64,000 bases of DNA, taken from positions 1 to 64,000 of the forward strand of contig JAFVGW010000003.1 of NCBI GenBank assembly GCA_017474765.1, written 5' to 3'. Made by a program: the position numbers and the translations under genes. The notes below the pieces were generated by a model. That model did not search any database. It saw nothing but the letters and a program-made list of their open reading frames with translations, and was not told the origin of the DNA. This document shows positions 51,343 to 60,812 of this stretch, piece by piece (positions within the stretch are counted from its first letter, which is position 1; each line of letters begins with the position of its first letter). This DNA comes from Salinivirgaceae bacterium (GTDB lineage Bacteria > Bacteroidota > Bacteroidia > Bacteroidales > SZUA-534).

Positions 51343-53547
51343 ATGGCAAAATCTTTTACAGAAGCGAAAAATGATTTCGATAAACAGTATGGTAATTCAT
51401 CAGAATACCAATGTTTTTTACCTGAGCATCTGACCATTGGCAAGAGTACAAACTTGCGGAAAAGTAATGGTGACAAAAACGAACAATACTATAAGTGGCA
51501 GTTTCTTTATAGTATTGTTAATTCTGGATTATTCCCTAAAGATTTGATTGGTACAGAAATAAACTTTCCAAAAGGGAACAAATCATCTGCAGCGATAAAG
51601 TTAGATGGCGCCATTTTTGATGATGCCGTATGGTTTGATAAATATAAAGATTATCATCAATATAATAACGCCGACAGTCTTGATTGGTTGCGCAAGCATT
51701 TGATTGTTGCGCTTGAATTTAAAAAGGAAGACAGCAAAAATATTTCTGAGGTATGGGACAAACAATTAAAAGCCTATATGAAGGAGAGTGAGGCAGATTT
51801 TTGTTTGGGCATACTATATGATACCGAAAGGCTTTATTTGTTCCGTAAACACAATAATAAATATATACGTTACAGCGACGAATATAATATAAAAGGCATA
51901 GCAAGCAGCACAAAAGAGATGTCGCTGCATTTGCCCGACCCATACCGCAATATTCCAAACCTTAGTAAGGTAGTAAATTGGGTGGGTGCCAAAGAAATAG
52001 ACCGTTCAAGCCGAACAATAAATGACTTAGAAATAATCTCAGGCTTGCAATCTACCCAAATCAATGACGCAATGTCTGCCATTCTGCGGAGATTAGACAA
52101 ACTGGGAATGGTTAATCAAAAAGGTTTCGAAATCTTGGTACAAATTCTTTCGCTGAAAATTTATGATGAAAAACGAAATGAAAGGCAACCCGATAGGAGT
52201 CTTGATTTTTATGTTAAGTCAGAAGAAAGGAATTTTAATAGTTTGGCGGACAATGGGGTAAGAACATTTATTGAACGCATAACAAAATTAAAAGATGAAG
52301 CGACAGAGACTTATTACCGTATTTTACAAAACACAATATTAGATACTAAGGATGAAAAACACGTTCGAATACTGATAGAGGTTGTATATCAATTTCAAGA
52401 CTACTCATTTGTAAATTCACAGAAAACAGACCTTTACCAACTTGTGTTTTACAAATTTGCTGGACAGTTCTCAAAGGACCAAAATGCTCAATTTGTAACG
52501 CCTTTGCCAATGATTGATTTCCTAGTAAACATTGTGAATCCGAGAAATGGTGAAACTGTAGTTGACCCAACTGTCGGCATTGCGGATTTCCTTTCTGTTT
52601 CTTATGTAAACTCAAAGAGCAAACTTGATGACAAAAACATATTTGGGATGGACATTGACGACCAAATGGTTATGCTTGCCACTCTTAATATGCTTTTGAA
52701 TGGCGATGGAAACGCAAAAATTGTTGCACAAACCGATGGCTATGGTTCTTTACTTACCAAATTTTCAAACACTGGAGAGCCTTTGCAACTGATTCCGTCA
52801 ATGAACCAATATGGAGATTGGGACAATCGCCCCGATACGCAAAAACTCAAAAAGTTTGATGTTGTTTTAACCAATCCACCTTTCGGGGAAGACCGCGCGT
52901 TTGTTCCGAAAGAACCGAAGGATTTGGAAGTGATACAATGTTATGAACTTTGGAAATTATACGGGCAAAAAAATGAATTAAACGAGGATGAAAGCCCCGA
53001 CATTAAAGGTCAAAAGAAAAATAAGAAAGAACCAAAACCAAAAGATGCATCAAAAATTGATTTGGGTGTGGTGTTTTTGGAGAACGCATACCGCATTTTA
53101 AAAGAAAACGGTCGATTGGGCATTGTGTTGTCAAATTCCATTGCTAGTATCGATTCGCATAGAGTGGCACGACAATGGCTAATGGACAAAATGCGTATAG
53201 TTGCAATGTTCGATATGCCTGCAAATGTTTTTGCAGAAACGGGTGTAAATACCACGATTATAGTTGCATATAAACCAACCAATGATGAACTTAAACGACT
53301 GCAGGAACAAAATTATGAAATTTTCGTGCGTGATATACAAAAGGTTGGCTATGAGGTAAAAACAAGTAAACGTGTAAAATATTTCTCACCAACTTATAAA
53401 ATCAATTACGAAACTTTTGAAACTGAAATTGACGAGGACGGTAATCCGTTGCTTGACGAAGATTTTTCACAGACAATTGTGGATTTCCGTCAATGGTGCA
53501 TTACCCAAGAAAAAAACTTGCAAGATTTATTCATAAAAGAAAAGTAA
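51343..53547 (+). CDS. Restriction-modification enzyme: nuclease-methyltransferase fusion (BcgI-like)
   Basis: From ATG 51343, behind an AAGG, the product has 734 residues. The N-terminal domain looks like the HsdR_N/PD-(D/E)xK nuclease fold: D88 in KLDGAIF and E125-x-K127 in VALEFKKE. The C-terminal part is an N6-adenine methyltransferase with NPPFGEDRAF (about 509-518). Motif I reads DPTVGIADFL instead of the common DPxxGSGxFL. No helicase motor is encoded. Nuclease plus methylase in one chain with a separate S subunit is the type IIB (BcgI) layout. Confidence 0.82.
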   Translation: MAKSFTEAKNDFDKQYGNSSEYQCFLPEHLTIGKSTNLRKSNGDKNEQYYKWQFLYSIVNSGLFPKDLIGTEINFPKGNKSSAAIKLDGAIFDDAVWFDKYKDYHQYNNADSLDWLRKHLIVALEFKKEDSKNISEVWDKQLKAYMKESEADFCLGILYDTERLYLFRKHNNKYIRYSDEYNIKGIASSTKEMSLHLPDPYRNIPNLSKVVNWVGAKEIDRSSRTINDLEIISGLQSTQINDAMSAILRRLDKLGMVNQKGFEILVQILSLKIYDEKRNERQPDRSLDFYVKSEERNFNSLADNGVRTFIERITKLKDEATETYYRILQNTILDTKDEKHVRILIEVVYQFQDYSFVNSQKTDLYQLVFYKFAGQFSKDQNAQFVTPLPMIDFLVNIVNPRNGETVVDPTVGIADFLSVSYVNSKSKLDDKNIFGMDIDDQMVMLATLNMLLNGDGNAKIVAQTDGYGSLLTKFSNTGEPLQLIPSMNQYGDWDNRPDTQKLKKFDVVLTNPPFGEDRAFVPKEPKDLEVIQCYELWKLYGQKNELNEDESPDIKGQKKNKKEPKPKDASKIDLGVVFLENAYRILKENGRLGIVLSNSIASIDSHRVARQWLMDKMRIVAMFDMPANVFAETGVNTTIIVAYKPTNDELKRLQEQNYEIFVRDIQKVGYEVKTSKRVKYFSPTYKINYETFETEIDEDGNPLLDEDFSQTIVDFRQWCITQEKNLQDLFIKEK

Positions 53548-53548
53548 A

Positions 53549-55045
53549 ATGGGTAGTTACATTCATATTCCAAATGCAATAGACTTGCAAGAAATTGTAA
53601 ATAACAATTTTTCGTTGTCATCGTCTCAATATGTAAAACTTGTAATGCCAAACAAAAATTACAAGTTTGTGCGCGATTTTTTGAAACGTCCGCTGAATCG
53701 TAAAGATTTGGGTGTTGAAGTAGGCTCTTTAAACTATATTGATGAATCACCGTATCTCTTTATAAGAACCCAAGCATTTCAAGAACATTCATTTTTACTT
53801 GATATCAACAAAGAATCTGCTTTGCCGATTATGCCATCGGTATTTGTGCAAATGAATTTAAAAGAAGGTGATGTGCTGATTTCAAAAGACAGCAATATTG
53901 GTGAAATTATAATTCTTGACAAGGACTATCCCAATTGTATGCTTTCTGGTGCGATTTATCGGCTTCCCGTAAAAGATGAGTGGCGTTATTATTTGCTGGC
54001 ATTAATCAAGCACCCAATTTTTCGTGAACAATTGGATTTTATGGTTCCGAAAGGCGCAACAATCCGCCACGCAAAAACGAAGTTTTTAGATTGCAAAATA
54101 CCATTACCTAATAATAACGCAGAAAAGGTAGTTTATTTCATTTCGTTGCTTACACAGGCAATTGTTAATAAAGAAAAAATAATCCATCATCGTCATATTG
54201 CGATTTTACAACTCATTGAAAAAGAACTTGAAGAAAACCAAAGCAACAGCGACTTTTGTTACAACTTGCCAAAGTTTACAGAAGTAGAAGAATTAAATAG
54301 AATTGATACAAATATGTATAGGTTCTATTTTAAAAAAGAAGTTTTCAAAATTGTTAATTATCGTAATGGCAGTAAAAATATTGACGAATTAGGCTTTAAG
54401 ATGTCAAGGGGGCAAAATCTTCAAGTGTCCAATATCGGTAAAAGCATTTATTCTGATGAAAAACACCCCAATTTTTATACACTTGTGTTACCTAAATTTT
54501 TGTCAAAATACGGTATAATAGATAAAGTCAAATATTTAGGAAATCAAAACACATTAAAAGAACTAAAAGAAGGAGATTTAATAATAGGTGCAGAAGGATT
54601 TGAAAAGGGAAGGTCTATCGTAGTTATAGAAGGTAAGTCAAAAACTATTACTAATATTCACGGCATCACAATCCAACAAGAAGAACATAATTTGTTGAAA
54701 GCGGTTTTTGTGAAGTGTTTTTTGGACTATTTAAGGAGTAAAGGGCTAATTGATTTATTCGCAGTAGGTGGAAATGGCGGAAGTTTGGCTCAGAAATATT
54801 GGACATATATTCCTTTCCCCAATTTCCCTGAACCCAAACAAAAAGAGATAGCAAAATTGTATCACAACCCAAAAGAATACAAAACGGAGGATTTTACCCT
54901 TGATAATTTCTTGACCAAGGATGATGAATTTAATTCTACGGCTGGCATCTATGAATTGGACAAAACGGCCAAATACTTGAAAGACAAGTTAAACAAGGCC
55001 ATAGACGATATTGTGAATGATAGAGAAGTGAAAATCGAGTTTTAA
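53549..55045 (+). CDS. Restriction-modification specificity subunit (HsdS-like)
   Basis: The 498-residue protein is encoded one base after the methylase stop. It has two target-recognition-like halves separated by a helical stretch (IVNKEKIIHHRHIAILQLIEKELEE). The second half contains FKMSRGQNLQVSNIGKS and ends with the helical YLKDKLNKAIDDI. S subunits read the bipartite DNA target. The DNA is AT-rich compared with the flanking sulfur genes, which suggests horizontal transfer of the island. Confidence 0.85.
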   Translation: MGSYIHIPNAIDLQEIVNNNFSLSSSQYVKLVMPNKNYKFVRDFLKRPLNRKDLGVEVGSLNYIDESPYLFIRTQAFQEHSFLLDINKESALPIMPSVFVQMNLKEGDVLISKDSNIGEIIILDKDYPNCMLSGAIYRLPVKDEWRYYLLALIKHPIFREQLDFMVPKGATIRHAKTKFLDCKIPLPNNNAEKVVYFISLLTQAIVNKEKIIHHRHIAILQLIEKELEENQSNSDFCYNLPKFTEVEELNRIDTNMYRFYFKKEVFKIVNYRNGSKNIDELGFKMSRGQNLQVSNIGKSIYSDEKHPNFYTLVLPKFLSKYGIIDKVKYLGNQNTLKELKEGDLIIGAEGFEKGRSIVVIEGKSKTITNIHGITIQQEEHNLLKAVFVKCFLDYLRSKGLIDLFAVGGNGGSLAQKYWTYIPFPNFPEPKQKEIAKLYHNPKEYKTEDFTLDNFLTKDDEFNSTAGIYELDKTAKYLKDKLNKAIDDIVNDREVKIEF

Positions 55046-55221
55046 AGATAGTTTAAAATAATAGAAAAAGAATGTCAAACGTCTGAAATACTGCAACGTA
55101 TGGCTGCCTTGTTGGCAGCCATATGTTGTTTTCTGTCGCTTATAAACTATCGGACATTTGACCTTTTCGGATTTAATCTGCTTAAATCGGTTAGAGAAAA
55201 ATACCAATAATTCAGAAAATA
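55046..55221 (+). terminator. Spacer with a 10-bp hairpin after the S gene
   Basis: TATGGCTGCC (55099-55108) pairs exactly with GGCAGCCATA (55114-55123), followed by TGTTGTTTTC, a weak terminator tail. The rest of the spacer shows no gene. Confidence 0.5.
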
Positions 55222-55266
55222 AACCCACCAATCCTATAGGTTGGTAGAAAATAATATTTATCTTTG
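55222..55266 (+). promoter_or_regulatory. Operator B of the sulfur regulon with promoter
   Basis: Half sites AACCCACC (55222-55229) and TATAGGTT (55235-55242) have a 5-bp spacer. The reverse complement matches operator A at 19 of 21 positions. TAtcTTTG follows at 55259-55266, 16 bp away. No good -33 box is present. Confidence 0.72.
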
Positions 55267-55379
55267 CACCGTCATTAAAACATACAAGACGAGGGCGCAG
55301 ACTGGAATTTGATTTGGTAAATCTCACGAAATCAGGCAAGTTGGCGCCATCAAACTAAAATTAAAAATAGAGATAGAGA

Positions 55380-57347
55380 ATGGTATCATTACTGATTATA
55401 TCGACATTACTGACCACCGCCGCCGACACCACGGTGGCCCGCGAACTGACTGTGGACGAAGTGGTTATCGTTTCCACTGCGTCGCAGGGCGGACGGCGGG
55501 CGGTGAAGGGGCAGGCGGCAAGCATCGACGAGCACATTGGCAACCTGCGCAATGTGGCAATGGTGCGGCGCGGCTCGTACGCGTGGGAACCTGTGGTGAA
55601 CAATATGCCCACCGAGCGCCTTTCGACAACCATCGACGGAATGAAGATTTTCTACGCCTGCACCGACAAAATGGACCCTGTGACGTCGTATGTTGAGAGT
55701 GGTAACTTGCAGACTATCAGTCTGAACAGCGGTCTCGACGGCAATCCGCAGGCTACGGGCAACATCGGCGGAAGCCTTGATTTGCGGCTGCGGAAGGCTG
55801 GTTTCGACGCCGACCCGCTGCGGGTGAACCTGTCGGCGGGGCACGAGTGGAATGGCCACGTGCAGGTGTATGGCGCCGACGCGGCTCTGAGCGGCCATCG
55901 CGCTTACGCGAACATTGGCGCCTTCTACCGTCAGGCCGAGAATTACAAGATTGGCGGTGGCGAGCGGCTGCAGTTCTCGCAATTTCACAAAGTGAATGTT
56001 TTCAGTAATTTAGGTTTCCGCTTGACGGATAACGACGCTGTGGAAGCCACCTTCATCTTCGACCGCGCCACCGACGTGGGCTATCCTGCCCTGAATATGG
56101 ACGTGGGGCTGGCCCGCGGCATCATTACATCGCTGTCAGTCAAGCATTTGTTCGATTGGGCGAGTTGGGAAACGAAGGTTTACTACAACCACATCACCCA
56201 CGAAATGGACGACACGCAGCGGCCCGACGTCGAGATTCATATGGATATGCCTGGACGCAGCCAAACGGCGGGGCTCTACAGCCTTCTCACCGTATCGCGA
56301 AAGCGCCACGACCTGGCTCTGAACTACGACCTTTACCACAACCGCCGCTTTGCCGATATGACAATGTATCCTGGCGGCGCGGCGCCAATGTATATGGTGA
56401 CCTGGCCCGACGTGGCGACGCTCAACACGGGGCTGGCCCTGACGGACAATATCGGCTTGACCGAAAACCAACAGGTGCGGCTCTCGGCAAAGGTGGCGTG
56501 GCAGCATCAGCGGCTCGATAACGAAGAAGGCTACCACGCGCTGAAGGTTTTTTTCCCCGCAATGACCGACGCCTACTATCAGACCACGGGGCGGGTGGCG
56601 GCAAGTTACCGCGTGCAGTTGGGCGGCCTGCAACTGTCGGCTGGGGCTGGCTGGGGAAGCCGCGCGCCAACGGTGACCGAAGCCTACGGGTACTACCTGA
56701 ACAACACATTCGACCAATTCGATTACATCGGCAATCCGCACCTGAAAAACGAGTCGGCTTTTGAGTTGAACGCGGCTCTGAAATGGCGTGTGGGCGCGGC
56801 TTTGCAGGTGGGCATCGACGGCAGCGCCTTCCGTTTTGCCGATTACATCATCGGGCATCTCGAAGAGCGCATCTCGCCAATGACCGTGGGCGCTGAAGGC
56901 GTGAAGGTGTACGGCAACATCAGCCGCGCCACCATTGCCAACGCGTCGGCAACGGCCGAATGGCAGCCGCTTAAATGGCTGAATCTGAACGGCAAATTGA
57001 GCATCGGCTCGGGCCGCGACGCCGACAACGACCCGCTGCCGCTCATTGCGCCCCTGGGTTGGCAGACGCAAATCGGGCTGAACCACGGGCAGTGGCAGGC
57101 GCAGGTTGTTCTGCGTGGAAACGGCCGTCAGAGCCACTTTGCGGACAAATACGGCGAGACCGAAACGCCCGCGTGGACCGTCTGCGACCTGTCGGCACTC
57201 TGGCAGAAGCCTGTCGGCAATAAACGGCTGACTGTCAGGGCGGGAATCGAGAATCTGCTCGACAAGCGTTACGCCACTTATGCCGACTGGAACGAGATTC
57301 CGCAAAAGGGACGGAATGTTTTTGTGAATTTGACTTATGAATGGTAA
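55380..57347 (+). CDS. TonB-dependent receptor, OprC/NosA-like copper type
   Basis: The 655-residue receptor has a signal peptide, a plug domain (DEVVIVSTASQGGRRAVKG ... TTIDGMKIFYACTDKMDP) and a barrel ending with FVNLTYEW. It has CxxxM at C94-M98 and HxM at H274-M276. In OprC of Pseudomonas aeruginosa a CxxxM plus HxM pair forms the copper site, so copper import is likely. There is no carboxypeptidase regulatory-like domain, unlike SusC proteins. It is under operator B, with a 5' leader of about 105 nt. Confidence 0.85.
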   Translation: MVSLLIISTLLTTAADTTVARELTVDEVVIVSTASQGGRRAVKGQAASIDEHIGNLRNVAMVRRGSYAWEPVVNNMPTERLSTTIDGMKIFYACTDKMDPVTSYVESGNLQTISLNSGLDGNPQATGNIGGSLDLRLRKAGFDADPLRVNLSAGHEWNGHVQVYGADAALSGHRAYANIGAFYRQAENYKIGGGERLQFSQFHKVNVFSNLGFRLTDNDAVEATFIFDRATDVGYPALNMDVGLARGIITSLSVKHLFDWASWETKVYYNHITHEMDDTQRPDVEIHMDMPGRSQTAGLYSLLTVSRKRHDLALNYDLYHNRRFADMTMYPGGAAPMYMVTWPDVATLNTGLALTDNIGLTENQQVRLSAKVAWQHQRLDNEEGYHALKVFFPAMTDAYYQTTGRVAASYRVQLGGLQLSAGAGWGSRAPTVTEAYGYYLNNTFDQFDYIGNPHLKNESAFELNAALKWRVGAALQVGIDGSAFRFADYIIGHLEERISPMTVGAEGVKVYGNISRATIANASATAEWQPLKWLNLNGKLSIGSGRDADNDPLPLIAPLGWQTQIGLNHGQWQAQVVLRGNGRQSHFADKYGETETPAWTVCDLSALWQKPVGNKRLTVRAGIENLLDKRYATYADWNEIPQKGRNVFVNLTYEW

Positions 57348-57543
57348 GGGGTGAGAAGGTAAGAAGGTGAGAAAGTTTAGAGAGTTTAGAAGGGGTAGTA
57401 TTCTAAACAGCGAAGCCCCCGATAGTTATCGGGATAAACTTCTACACAGCGAAGCGACTCAACTTTTGCTCAACAGCGAAGCGCTAAACTTTCCTAACTT
57501 CGATTCACCGATTAAACGATTGAACAATTAAACAAAATAGTCT
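57348..57543. repeat. Spacer of AACAGCGAAGC / TTTAGA modules
   Basis: AACAGCGAAGC-like modules occur near 57407, 57445 and 57472. The palindromic CCCCCGATAGTTATCGGG unit and GAGAAAGTTTAGAGAGTTTAG runs are also present. The same set lies inverted at 40605-40700. Confidence 0.65.
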
Positions 57544-58743
57544 ATGAAACAATTAGTTATCTGGATTGGTGCGCTGGTTTTGGGCGCAGTTTTAGGCATT
57601 CTGGGCGTGGGCGCCATTGACGCCGTTGCCAATTTTGTGGCCACCGTTTTCACGCGGTTGTTCCAACTGCTGGCAATGCCCACCATTCTGCTTGTGGTGA
57701 TAAGCACGTTCGCCACTTTCGGCTCGAAGGGCTCGGGGCCGATTTTCCGCCGCACGGTCGTTTACACGCTGCTCACAACGGTGGCCGCGGCCGCTGTCGG
57801 TGCGGTGCTTTTCGTGCTGGTCAAGCCCGAAAACATTCCCGCGGGTGCGTTTGCCGCCACTGCCGAGCCGTCGGCGCAGACGCTCACCTACGCCGACCAT
57901 ATTCTTGGCGTTGTGCCGAACAACTTCCTGCGTCCGTTGCTCGAAGGTAACGTGCTGTCGCTCTTGCTGATAGCGTTTGTTGTGGGCATTGGCTTGTCGC
58001 GATTGCCCGAGTCGGACAACAAGGCGGCGGTGGTGCGTCTGATTCTCGGCCTTCAGGAACTGCTTTTCCTGCTTATCCGCTGGATAATCAAGATTTTACC
58101 CATTGGCATTGTGGCCTTTGCGGCGCAACTCACTGCACAACTTGGCGCAGGCGTTGTGGCTGGCTCGTTGGGCAAGTATCTGCTTGTGGTTCTGGGCGGA
58201 AACGTGGTGCAGTTCTTCGTTGTTCTGCCGCTGTTCCTGCTTGTGCGCGGGCTCAATCCGCTGACGGTTCTGGGCCGAATGGCGCCCGCCGTCCTGACCG
58301 CCCTGTTCACCAAAAGCAGCGCGGCCACCCTGCCCGTGACAATGGACTCGGCCGAGCGTCGGCTTGGCGTCCGCCCCACCGTGGCGCGCTTTGTGCTGCC
58401 CGTCTGCACCACCGTCAATATGAACGGCTGCGCGGCCTTCATTCTGGTCACTTCACTTTTCGTGATGCAAAACGGCGGCACGCCCATAACCTTCTCAACC
58501 ATAGCGCTTTGGTTGCTGATTTCGGTGGTTTCGGCCGTTGGCAACGCGGGCGTCCCGATGGGCTGCTATTTCCTGACGCTTTCGCTGATGTCGGGCGTCG
58601 GTGCCCCGATAGGCGTTCTGGCCGTCATTCTGCCGTTCTACACCATTATCGATATGATTGAAACCGCCGAAAACGTCTGGTCCGACTCGTGCGTCTGCGC
58701 GATGACCGATAAGGATTTGCGGGGCGAAACGGTGAGCGCGTGA
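57544..58743 (+). CDS. Dicarboxylate/amino acid:cation symporter (DAACS family)
   Basis: The 399-residue protein has about eight membrane segments and the two re-entrant loops of the SLC1/DAACS fold. The family motifs TKSSAATLPVT and VNMNGCAAF are intact. Substrates in the family are glutamate, aspartate, dicarboxylates, serine/threonine or cystine (TcyP). The position between a sulfur-regulon receptor and the cysK cluster makes cystine attractive, but the sequence alone does not show it. Confidence 0.88.
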   Translation: MKQLVIWIGALVLGAVLGILGVGAIDAVANFVATVFTRLFQLLAMPTILLVVISTFATFGSKGSGPIFRRTVVYTLLTTVAAAAVGAVLFVLVKPENIPAGAFAATAEPSAQTLTYADHILGVVPNNFLRPLLEGNVLSLLLIAFVVGIGLSRLPESDNKAAVVRLILGLQELLFLLIRWIIKILPIGIVAFAAQLTAQLGAGVVAGSLGKYLLVVLGGNVVQFFVVLPLFLLVRGLNPLTVLGRMAPAVLTALFTKSSAATLPVTMDSAERRLGVRPTVARFVLPVCTTVNMNGCAAFILVTSLFVMQNGGTPITFSTIALWLLISVVSAVGNAGVPMGCYFLTLSLMSGVGAPIGVLAVILPFYTIIDMIETAENVWSDSCVCAMTDKDLRGETVSA

Positions 58744-58810
58744 CGGTGTATCGATACGTATAAAAGGCGGACATTTGTTGGAACGTGCCGCGTCAGCAAA
58801 TAGTAATCCA

Positions 58811-59464
58811 TTGATTAAGACTAGATTACCATTGACCGTTTTCTTTGCAGCCGCACTGCACCTTGGCTGTGCCGCGTGGTGCGACATTGTTTTTGTGCTC
58901 GATAAAAAGGCGGCTTTCGGCAACGGCCATATTGCCGTGATGGTTGGCGATGAGCAGCGCGGCTGGCATTACGTCTCGATAAACGGAACCGCAGGAATGC
59001 CCAAGCCGTGGGGCTTCAACACCCTGGCGGACCGCGACATTCTGATAACCGACACTTCGGGCGCCGCGGTCGGCAATCTGCGCCAAGCCATACGCCGCGC
59101 CGACATTGTCAACGGCTCGAAAAGGCACCGTTACGCGGTTTTCCGCCGCATTAGGGCGTCAGCCGACGAGGACTCGGCCGTTCTCAATGCCGCCATACAA
59201 GCCGCGTCGGGATATCTGTACGGCATTGCTGGCCCTGGGCAGTCGTGTATCGATGTGGCGCAAACGGCTTTCTCGGCACTTGTCCGCCTTCGCCAACTCG
59301 ACCAAAACGGCTCTGTGCCTGGTCAAACCGATTTGATTCCGAAAAACTGGTTCCGCAAACTCGCCGCCCGCGTGCGAGCCGTCAACCGCGCGTCGCGAAA
59401 CAACCCCAACGCCATTCGTTTCTATCGCAAAATCAATAAGAAAGAGAAGATGGCTTTGAACTAA
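58811..59464 (+). CDS. Putative lipoprotein, permuted papain-like hydrolase candidate
   Basis: No ATG fits. The TTG at 58811 gives LIKTRLPLTVFFAAALHLGC, a lipoprotein signal peptide, and a product of 217 residues. The motif GNGHIAVMVGD followed much later by GQSCIDVAQTAF resembles a His-then-Cys order, as in permuted NlpC/P60 (YiiX-like) amidases. This is a weak resemblance. The tail is basic. It lies between the symporter and the cysK promoter. The start codon and family are uncertain. Confidence 0.45.
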   Translation: MIKTRLPLTVFFAAALHLGCAAWCDIVFVLDKKAAFGNGHIAVMVGDEQRGWHYVSINGTAGMPKPWGFNTLADRDILITDTSGAAVGNLRQAIRRADIVNGSKRHRYAVFRRIRASADEDSAVLNAAIQAASGYLYGIAGPGQSCIDVAQTAFSALVRLRQLDQNGSVPGQTDLIPKNWFRKLAARVRAVNRASRNNPNAIRFYRKINKKEKMALN

Positions 59465-59497
59465 AAATCTTTCTAAACAGGACATTTTAGAAAAAAT

Positions 59498-59541
59498 AAC
59501 CTACCAACATAGTGGGTAATAGAAAATTATTTTTACATTTG
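59498..59541 (+). promoter_or_regulatory. Operator C of the sulfur regulon with promoter
   Basis: Half sites AACCTACC (59498-59505) and AGTGGGTA (59511-59518) have a 5-bp spacer. TAcaTTTG follows at 59534-59541, 15 bp away. The right half is the least conserved of the four sites. No -33 box is seen. Confidence 0.68.
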
Positions 59542-59569
59542 CAAAGTCATAAAAAATAGATGTAAAAAA

Positions 59570-60502
59570 ATGGCAAAAGTTGCTAACAACATAACGGAAC
59601 TGATTGGCCGCACGCCGCTTCTGGAACTCACCAAAATCGAGAAAGAGCAGAGGACGAAGGCGCAGATTGTGGCCAAACTCGAGTTTCTGAATCCTGGACG
59701 CAGCGTGAAGGACCGCGTGGGGCTGAAACTAATCGACGAGGCCGAGCGCAAAGGGCTTATTGGCAAGCATACGGTGATTATTGAACCCACAAGCGGCAAC
59801 ACAGGCATTGGTCTGGCCGTGGTGGCTGCCACGCGCGGCTATCGGCTCATTCTCACAATGCCCGACTCAATGAGTCTCGAACGCCGTGCCCTGCTCAAGG
59901 CTCTGGGTGCCGAACTGGTGCTGACGCCCGCCTACGAGGGTATGCCTGGCTCAATCCGCAAGGCAAAAGAACTGGCGGCGCAGATTGGCGATGCGTTCAT
60001 TCCGCAACAATTTGAGAATCAGGCCAACCCAAAGGCACACATTGAGACAACGGCGCAGGAAATCATTGCCGACACCGACGGGCAGATTGACATTTTTGTG
60101 GCGGGTGTGGGCACGGGCGGCACCATTACTGGCGTTGGCGAGACACTGAAGGCCTTCAATCCCGAAATCAAGGTGATGGCCGTTGAGCCGCTGGGCAGCG
60201 CGGTGCTGTCAGGTTGCAAGCCTGGACCGCACAAGTTGCAAGGCATTGGCGCGGGCTTCATACCAAAGATTCTCAACACGCGCGTCTATGACGAGATTTT
60301 CCGCGTCACCGATGACGCCGCTTTCGAGGCCGCCCGCTACATTGCGCGGTGCGAGGGCGTGCTGGTGGGCATTTCGTCGGGGGCGGCGCTGCACGCGGCC
60401 ATTGAGATTGCGCGGCGTCCCGAGAACAAGGGTAAGCGCATTGTCGTTCTGCTGCCCGACTCTGGCGAACGCTATCTGTCAACAATGTTATTTAAAGATT
60501 AA
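59570..60502 (+). CDS. cysK: Cysteine synthase
   Basis: The 310-residue fold-type II PLP enzyme has PLP lysine K47 in [10 protein letters not shown], the phosphate loop [10 protein letters not shown] and the late [10 protein letters not shown] motif. It makes cysteine from O-acetylserine and sulfide. Some relatives (CysM of Mycobacterium) use a protein thiocarboxylate instead, and the carrier gene 20 bp downstream makes this possible here. It is the first gene of the operator C unit. Confidence 0.93.
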   Translation: MAKVANNITELIGRTPLLELTKIEKEQRTKAQIVAKLEFLNPGRSVKDRVGLKLIDEAERKGLIGKHTVIIEPTSGNTGIGLAVVAATRGYRLILTMPDSMSLERRALLKALGAELVLTPAYEGMPGSIRKAKELAAQIGDAFIPQQFENQANPKAHIETTAQEIIADTDGQIDIFVAGVGTGGTITGVGETLKAFNPEIKVMAVEPLGSAVLSGCKPGPHKLQGIGAGFIPKILNTRVYDEIFRVTDDAAFEAARYIARCEGVLVGISSGAALHAAIEIARRPENKGKRIVVLLPDSGERYLSTMLFKD

Positions 60503-60523
60503 CATATTAAAAATCAGAATATT

Positions 60524-60736
60524 ATGGCAACAATTACAGTAAACGGCGACAAGCAGGAAGTCGCATTGCCGATAACAGTATCGGAATTGATAAAGCAAAA
60601 CAATGTGGCTCAGCCTGATATGGTCAGCGTGCAGATAAACGAAGAGTTTGTTGAAAGAGAAGATTACGACACAACCACTCTGAACGATGGCGATGCGGTT
60701 GATTTTCTGTACTTTATGGGCGGCGGAGCGATATAA
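60524..60736 (+). CDS. ThiS/MoaD-like sulfur carrier with C-terminal extension
   Basis: The 70-residue beta-grasp protein ends FMGGGAI. Mature carriers end in Gly-Gly, whose carboxylate is adenylated and thiolated. Here two residues (A69, I70) follow G66-G68, so a protease must trim it. HcyS of Wolinella succinogenes is an established precedent for such a trimmed carrier, with HcyD as the JAMM protease. A JAMM protein is encoded at 62676. The hydrophobic core VNGDKQEVALPITVSELI fits ThiS. Confidence 0.85.
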   Translation: MATITVNGDKQEVALPITVSELIKQNNVAQPDMVSVQINEEFVEREDYDTTTLNDGDAVDFLYFMGGGAI

Positions 60737-60812
60737 TTGAGAATTGAAAATTGAGAATTCGTAATTCGTAATTCAAAAGTCAAAAACCAAAAATCGTAAT
60801 TCATTAATTGCT

